From: Macrothele yani
Taxonomy: Eukaryota; Arthropoda; Arachnida; Araneae; Macrothelidae
Direction: 5' to 3'
NCBI GenBank assembly: GCA_039090855.1
Contig: CM077013.1
Coordinates: 140,265,240-140,329,239 of the forward strand
Length of the DNA: 64,000 nt
Shown one piece after another: positions 63,462-64,000 of this stretch. The stretch's first letter is position 1. Every line of letters begins with the position of its first letter. Under the pieces are notes generated by a model. The model was not told where the DNA came from and ran no database searches. It was given only the letters and a program-made list of their open reading frames with translations. A program made the position numbers and the translations under genes.

Positions 63462-64000
<539 letters not shown>

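Overview
The window is animal nuclear DNA, most likely from an arthropod with a large, repeat-rich genome. It is AT-rich and has microsatellites. Its coding content is almost entirely Tc1/mariner, pogo/Tigger, hAT, RTE-type, Penelope-like (PLE) and Helitron/Helentron-like sequence. No prokaryotic operons, rRNA genes or CRISPR arrays are visible. The arthropod assignment is an inference from the transposon mix and cannot be narrowed from this sequence alone.

Layout. 0.4-1.6 kb: a mariner with both ends. 1.8-2.6 kb: a PLE remnant. 3.0-5.2 kb: a 157-bp satellite built from the start of a Tc1-like transposon, running into its broken transposase (to 6.1 kb). 6.3-9 kb: PLE and non-LTR debris. 9.0-15.5 kb: two adjacent Tc1-like transposons, the second carrying another Tc1, a PLE and a long foldback inside it. 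15.5-20 kb: a possible host exon, hAT pieces and mariner pieces. 20-27.1 kb: a long minus-strand non-LTR retrotransposon (called N1 here) interrupted by a 3.6-kb PLE and a 0.35-kb PLE fragment, each between target-site duplications. 27-35 kb: sparse sequence with mariner and Helitron-like fragments, foldbacks, a 68-bp minisatellite and a tRNA-headed SINE-like unit. 35.4-39.3 kb: a four-level nest. 42.5-46.6 kb: a Tigger-like transposon with an intact RTE-type retrotransposon inside. 48.5-54.3 kb: four independent Tc1/mariner insertions in a row. 54.6-61.1 kb: two more copies of the same RTE family, head to head on a TA microsatellite. 61.5-64 kb: fragments ending in a GATA/GGAT/CAGA tract of more than 500 bp.

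The only long undamaged protein gene is the 984-residue endonuclease/reverse transcriptase ORF at 42533-45487. Two short minus-strand open segments with splice-like borders (15686-15847 and 48096-48196) are the best candidates for host exons. If both are real, the region between is mostly intron filled by transposons.

The most interesting recurring signal is RNA-level. Eight places contain a hammerhead-ribozyme-like core (CUGANGA, hairpin, GAAA), in several sequence families, mostly at the ends of PLEs. One sits behind a tRNA-like head in a SINE-like unit with no visible PLE coding sequence. Small hammerheads in PLE terminal repeats are established knowledge; the SINE-like combination and the inverted placement at both ends of two PLEs deserve a second look.
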